Source: Medicago truncatula
Lineage: Eukaryota > Streptophyta > Magnoliopsida > Fabales > Fabaceae
Reading direction: 5' to 3'
Assembly (NCBI RefSeq): GCF_003473485.1
Contig: NC_053042.1
Location: 50,245,762-50,309,761, forward strand
DNA length: 64,000 nucleotides
Shown: positions 57,268 through 64,000 of the stretch, one piece after another
Layout of the letters: the number at the start of each line of letters is the position of its first letter
Numbering within the stretch: position 1 is the first letter of the stretch
Translations under genes and position numbers: made by a program
Notes under the pieces: model-generated
The model's input: the letters and a program-made list of their open reading frames with translations, nothing else
Told to the model about the DNA's origin: nothing
The model's database searches: none

Positions 57268-58829
57268 TGAGACAAGAGCTTGGAATTTTTTATTCTTCTT
57301 TTCTTCCAAATTGGTATACGTAAGAGAATTAGAGGTAGTGTTTAATTGGTCATATATGTAAAAATAAATTATAAGAATTTAGCTATTTCCATTTTAACCG
57401 TTTGGATTGAAGGTTGGTCAGGCAACTTTGTTTTGAATTTGAGAACAAATATTATGGTTGTTAATTCTTGAGTGTGTCATTGCACACATAGTTATATATA
57501 CATAAACATATACTCAATTACTCATAGTTGAATTCAATATAACTCAGCTTGTGAATGTGCAGAATCGGGTTTTCGCCATTGTCTCTAAAAACTCCAAGTC
57601 TAAACCAAGTTTTAGGTGAAATTGACAAAATTGTTGCTTCATAAACAAAATCGTCACTTGTCGGGTCAATGACGGTGATTCATTTTTTTTGTTGTATCAT
57701 GAATGAATGTCGGGTTTGTTAAGTCGTTATCATTGATAATTACCAAAATAATTATTTTTATAGCTAAGTTTACCAATTCAAATGCCACATTTTGAATTGA
57801 AACTCGTCAAATATTTTATAAAATAATTCAGCAAGGCTAACTGCTAAATATATAATACCAACACCAACTTACTTTAACTTTTTTCTCACTTACGTTAAAC
57901 TGAAGATATTTGATAGAAATGTAAAAACATCTTATTTGATGTTTTCTTGAAGCTGCACAAAAATAAATAAAGGAAGACAAAACTGATTTCCTAAAATATA
58001 ATTTTGAATTACTACTTTGAATTATACATAAAGGAAAACAAAACTGTAAAAACATCTTTGAATTACTTATGACTTATACAATTTTGTTATACCAGTGTCA
58101 TAATTTTATTTTCATAGGACCCTATATCAAAATTCGAGTAAAATTACAGAATTTGAATACTAAATAAAGCGGGCAGAGGTGGTGGCGTTTGCTTGGAAGG
58201 CACTTCTTAATCGGATAGCAACAAAATATAACCTTGTGTTAAGGAATGTCCTTCCAATGGAGTCTTCAAATTTGTAAAAAAATTATTATGATTTTTATAA
58301 ACAATTAAATGATGTTTTTTCTTATGAAATGTTGTTCTATAAAATATAAATATTGACAAATAGCTATTTACTACATAAAAAATGATCGTTCATTTATAAA
58401 ATTAAGAAGCAGGAGTACCGGTACACCTCATTTTGCGAGTGTACCGTAGAAGTTCCCATTTTAAAATTATTATTTTTTAAGTAGCGAGGGCCAGACCCAC
58501 ATCATGTCAAACGTGGGTCCGTCCCTGCTCTCCAATCACATGAGAGTTCAGAGAGAAGATAATTAATGGTGTAAATTATGTCACTGCAGAGGATTGGAGA
58601 GATTTCCACCGAAGGAAATCCACATGCACGAAATCCATGAAGGATACCACTTAAAAATGTGAATATTTATTCGTTAGTATAAATTACCTACTATTCTTTT
58701 ATAGGTAACCTAGATGTCACACCATTTAAACGTCTAACCAAACCAATTACATTATTATTTTATAAGAGTAACGTCAATTTGCAGCACAACAAACACTAAC
58801 TTCCAATATTTCTCCAACATACACACATT
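57268..58829. other. Spacer between the LRX genes
   Basis: 57268-58035 is the downstream flank of copy 1 (a version recurs after 60030), and 58040-58178 repeats the upstream flank. 58176-58271 is a LINE fragment, and 58670-58725 resembles the right half of the MITE at 32436. No independent gene. Confidence 0.6.
58176..58271 (+). pseudogene. LINE fragment (zf-RVT-like)
   Basis: A 32-codon frame reads EVVAFAWKALLNRIATK, then YNLVLRNVLPMESSN. It matches the zinc-binding reverse-transcriptase-associated (zf-RVT) consensus downstream of plant LINE reverse transcriptases (W+ALL-RI-TK-NL--R-V). It stops at once on both sides, so it is a relic, possibly brought in when the duplication was interrupted. 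Confidence 0.6.
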
Positions 58830-58837
58830 TATATAAA
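58830..58837 (+). promoter_or_regulatory. TATA box of LRX copy 2
   Basis: TATATAAA 52 bases before the ATG, identical in position to copy 1, so both copies keep the core promoter. Confidence 0.7.
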
Positions 58838-58881
58838 TTCACATTCCCATAACACAAAATCAAACCCATCCATTATCGGTA

Positions 58882-60030
58882 ATGGAATCCTCTTATAGTC
58901 CAAAACTCTTAATTTCCTTCATTGTCATTCTCATATCCATCAACCCCTCATCACACCAATCTCTACCACCACTAAATCCAAGACTCACCAAAGCCTACAT
59001 AGCACTCCAAGCATGGAAACAAACATTCACCTCAGACCCAAAAAACACCACTTTAAACTGGTATGGCCCAAATGTATGCAACTACACAGGTATCCTTTGT
59101 GCACCGTCACTAGATGATCCTTACATCAATACCGTTGCTGGTATAGACATAAACCATGCAAACATAGCAGGTTCATTACCAGAAGAACTTGGTCTTTTAA
59201 CAGACATAGCTCTTTTCCACATAAACTCAAACCGTTTCTATGGTTCACTCCCCAATAGTTTCAACCACCTTCACCTTCTCCATGAGCTAGACATCAGTAA
59301 CAACCAATTCTCAGGAACATTCCCGGAGGTTGTTCTTTGCATTCCTTCATTAAAATACTTGGACATAAGATACAACAATTTTCAAGGAAATGTTCCTAAA
59401 GGCCTCTTTGATCTCAAACTTGATGCACTTTTCATCAACAACAACAAATTCAAATTTTCTTTACCAGAAAATTTCGGAAAGATGCCAGCTTCTGTTGTTG
59501 TGTTCGCGAACAATGATATACAAGGTTGTATTCCATCGAGTGTAGCGTATATGAAGGATACAATCAACGAGATAATTATGACGAACAGCGGAATGAAAGG
59601 CTGTTTACCTAATGATATAGGAAAATTGGATAAAGTGACAGTGTTTGATGTTAGTTTTAATGAGTTTGTTGGTGAATTGCCTGAAAGTATCAGTGGAATG
59701 AAAAGTTTGGAGCAGTTGAATGTGGCACATAATAAATTTTCTGGTGTTATTCCTGAGAGTATATGTAGATTGCCAAGGTTGAAGAATTTAACGTATTCGT
59801 ATAATTACCTGAGTGGTGAATCAGAGATTTGTGTTAAGTTGGATGATAAGGATGATACAAAGAATTGTATTCCTCATATGCATTTCCAAAGATCGAGTCA
59901 TGGGTGTGATGCTTTTTATGAACATCCTGTTCATTGTACTGGTGTTGGTTGTTCTTTTGTAACTCTACCGCCACCACCACCTTCTTGTCCACCTCCTCCT
60001 CCTCCGGCAGCTTACCACCATTATCTCTGA
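58882..60030 (+). CDS. Leucine-rich repeat extensin-like protein, tail-less copy
   Basis: Intronless, 382 residues. Signal peptide, capping region, LRRs and Cys-rich hinge are nearly the same as in the gene at 55837. Differences are scattered: SPKLLIS against SLQFLIT, VAYMKD against VANMKD, NSGMKG against NSRMKG, and several in the hinge. After CTGVGCSFVT the proline part is only LPPPPPSCPPPPPPAAYHHYL in outline, about 14 prolines instead of about 110, ending in the same Tyr-His C-terminus. The hinge cysteines are kept, and an extra Cys lies in the short proline stretch. It should be secreted, but without an extensin domain its wall anchoring is doubtful; it could act like a soluble LRR partner. 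No frameshift or stop suggests decay. Confidence 0.9.
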   Translation: MESSYSPKLLISFIVILISINPSSHQSLPPLNPRLTKAYIALQAWKQTFTSDPKNTTLNWYGPNVCNYTGILCAPSLDDPYINTVAGIDINHANIAGSLPEELGLLTDIALFHINSNRFYGSLPNSFNHLHLLHELDISNNQFSGTFPEVVLCIPSLKYLDIRYNNFQGNVPKGLFDLKLDALFINNNKFKFSLPENFGKMPASVVVFANNDIQGCIPSSVAYMKDTINEIIMTNSGMKGCLPNDIGKLDKVTVFDVSFNEFVGELPESISGMKSLEQLNVAHNKFSGVIPESICRLPRLKNLTYSYNYLSGESEICVKLDDKDDTKNCIPHMHFQRSSHGCDAFYEHPVHCTGVGCSFVTLPPPPPSCPPPPPPAAYHHYL

Positions 60031-61614
60031 TGAGATAAGAGCTTGGAACATTTTATTCTTTTCTTTTTTGTTCTTTCAAATTCAGAGGGAGTGTTTACTT
60101 GATCATGTCATATACGTACGTGTTTTAGGTGAAATTGACAAAATTGTTGCTTCATAAACAAAATCGTTGCTTGCCGGGTCAATGCTATGAGATTCATTTT
60201 CTTTTGTATCGTGAATGAATGTCGGATATGTGCGGTCATTTGTCATTGATAATTACCTTCCAAAAGATAATGGATAATTTATTCGAAAAAAAAATAAAAA
60301 ATCATTGATAGTTATCAAAAGAATTATTTTTATATTTAAGTATACCAATTCAGATGCCACATTTTGAATTGAAACTGGTCAAATATTTATAAAATAACTC
60401 AGCAAGGCTAGTTGCTAAATATATAATGCCAACACCAAGTATTTTAATTTAACTTTTTTCTAAGTTAGATTAAACTAAAGATATTTTATTAAAAATATAA
60501 AAACATCTTATTTGATGTTTTCTTGTAGTTGGGCAAAAATAAAGGAAGGAAAACAAAACAGATTTTCTAAAATATAATTAAGCATTTTTGTAAAACGTTT
60601 TTAAAAATTTGTTTAAATTATATGAAATGATACTGATGATATTGCTCGAACTAGATATTATGATGATTGTAATATTTTGATAAATAATTTTGCTGCTAAA
60701 AGAAACTAAAGAAAAAAAAAAAACAGATCAGGGTTAAAAAAGTTTACAGCAAATTTTTATTTAAGCATTAAAAATAAAAATGGAATATTTGCGTCCTCTC
60801 AAAAGTTTCTGTTTTATTCTCTAGAAAAAAAAATACTGTTTTATTTTTTGTTGTTAATGGACTTGATTTTGTCATGTCTTTAACATTTCTTGAACAAAGT
60901 ATGAATATAAGCACCACAAAGCGAGTTAGAAGCACCACGAACAAAGTATGAATATATGAAAATATAAAGGTTGAATATAATAGATAGACATAACTTAAAC
61001 ATGTCTTGAACAAAAAAATTACAATAATATGAATTTTTTTTTTAAGGCACGATTGAAAATATCTAATTTTTTATCGTCATAGACTAAAATTAAAATTCGT
61101 TATATACTTAAGGACGAAAAACTTATTTAACCTTAAAACAAATACTTTTTATTTTTTTTATCTCATTATGGAAGCCTCAAAGTTTTAGATGTGACCCTGA
61201 TTAAAGATTTTATGCAAATAGTAAGCAAAGGGTTATAAAGTGATACCATTACAAGATTTGTTGGAGGATTACATTAAGGTCTTAATTGTTTTTTTATAAG
61301 TAAACTCAGCTAATTAATAATAAAAAGTGTGTCAAAAAAAGGTTATCAATAAAAAATGAAAATTTTGTGAGACCATGGTGTATTGATCCCTCTCTCCCTC
61401 CTAAACATACAGTGTTTTCGCTAAGTATCTGAGAGACCTAGCCTTACGGTGTACATGTTTAATTCGTAACTCCTAATCTTGAGCAATGGGAGGGAGTTAA
61501 CTCCCAAACCAACCACTCAGGGTATTCTTGAAAGTTTGATGGGCATGTGAGCAATTGAAGGGGTCTAGTGAGCAATTTTCATGATTTATTTATTATGAAA
61601 AAACACCACACCTA
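60031..61614. other. Intergenic between LRX copy 2 and RPS3a
   Basis: 60120-60600 repeats the downstream flank of LRX copy 1. After that AT-rich DNA, and no gene was recognised. Confidence 0.5.
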
Positions 61615-61687
61615 TTAGGGCTTTACAAAAACGGTCCATAAAGACGAAAAGCTTAAGCCCACGTAACATTGGTATGATAAAACCCTA
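61615..61687 (+). promoter_or_regulatory. RPS3a promoter: site II and telo-box motifs
   Basis: AGCCCA at 61656-61661 (TGGGCT on the other strand, a site II element) lies about 20 bases before AAACCCTA (telo-box, 61680-61687). A TAGGGCTTTA word is at about 61617. Site II plus telo-box is the known signature of plant ribosomal-protein promoters bound by TCP and Trb/Pur factors. The ATG follows 87 bases later. Confidence 0.75.
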
Positions 61688-61773
61688 CATCAGAAACCTA
61701 AAACGGTGCCATTGTTGCTGTACTCTGAGCCGTCACTAGAACTCTCACTCTTATCACTGCCAACAGTGAAACC

Positions 61774-63972
<2,199 letters not shown>

Positions 63973-64000
63973 TTTGGCGACGATGTTCTTAGTTTGATTT

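Larger units (their letters stand above)
55200..60600. repeat. Tandem duplication carrying two LRX genes
   Basis: Unit 1 runs from about 55200 to 58035 and unit 2 from about 58040 to 60600. Shared pieces are the distal flank (TTTTCATAGGACCCTATAT), the promoter (55680-55836 against 58727-58881), the LRR coding part, and downstream GTGAAATTGACAAAATTGTT (57617, 60128). Unit 2 has extra DNA at 58176-58725, and unit 1 has the expanded proline tract. Near-identity of the coding part implies a recent event or gene conversion. Confidence 0.9.

Noticed and set aside
56765..57323. Long ORFs on the minus strand (160 codons, Val/Glu/Ala-rich) and in another plus frame (144 codons, Thr/Ser/Ala-rich)
   Set aside because: They are shadows of the CCN proline repeat, which is free of stops in most frames.

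Overview
This window is plant nuclear DNA, most likely from a papilionoid legume such as Medicago. That placement is an inference from AT-richness, compact intron-bearing genes, a plant-type 7SL promoter, plastid-targeted fatty-acid synthesis and the dense non-autonomous transposons; no database search was run. No bacterial, viral or CRISPR content was seen.

Layout. Positions 1-23.2 kb are gene-poor. They hold long-inverted-repeat Mutator-like elements, MITEs, SINE/LINE fragments, a large inverted repeat around an (AT)32 run, and a broken piece of plastid ndhD lodged in a transposon. Positions 23.3-28.0 kb (minus) carry a seven-exon KAS I gene whose large introns are loaded with small transposons. 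A tRNA-Phe(GAA) gene lies at 29.83 kb. A hAT-like element is at 31.4-32.3 kb and a two-exon RING-H2 gene (minus) at 33.5-34.7 kb. At 37.26-37.56 and 42.87-43.18 kb two minus-strand loci look like SRP (7SL) RNA genes, each with an upstream sequence element (USE) and TATA box at RNA polymerase III spacing. Between them sits a 2.9 kb Helitron containing a tandem-repeat block, which is itself split by a Mutator-like element.

An IQD-family calmodulin-binding protein gene (plus) occupies 46.6-48.9 kb. A 2.2 kb Mutator-like element at 52.5-54.7 kb carries a damaged GRF zinc-finger fragment and, facing it, a spliced C-terminal exon pair, probably from a transposase. Two intronless leucine-rich-repeat extensin genes in tandem follow (55.8-57.3 and 58.9-60.0 kb). 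They are near-identical in the LRR part, but one has a proline tail of about 110 residues and the other only a stub. The window closes with a complete six-exon gene for ribosomal protein S3a (eS1), with telo-box and site II promoter motifs.

The genes are independent transcription units and do not form a pathway. Three of them (7SL RNA, tRNA-Phe, RPS3a) serve translation and protein targeting, KAS I serves plastid lipid synthesis, and the LRX pair serves the cell wall.
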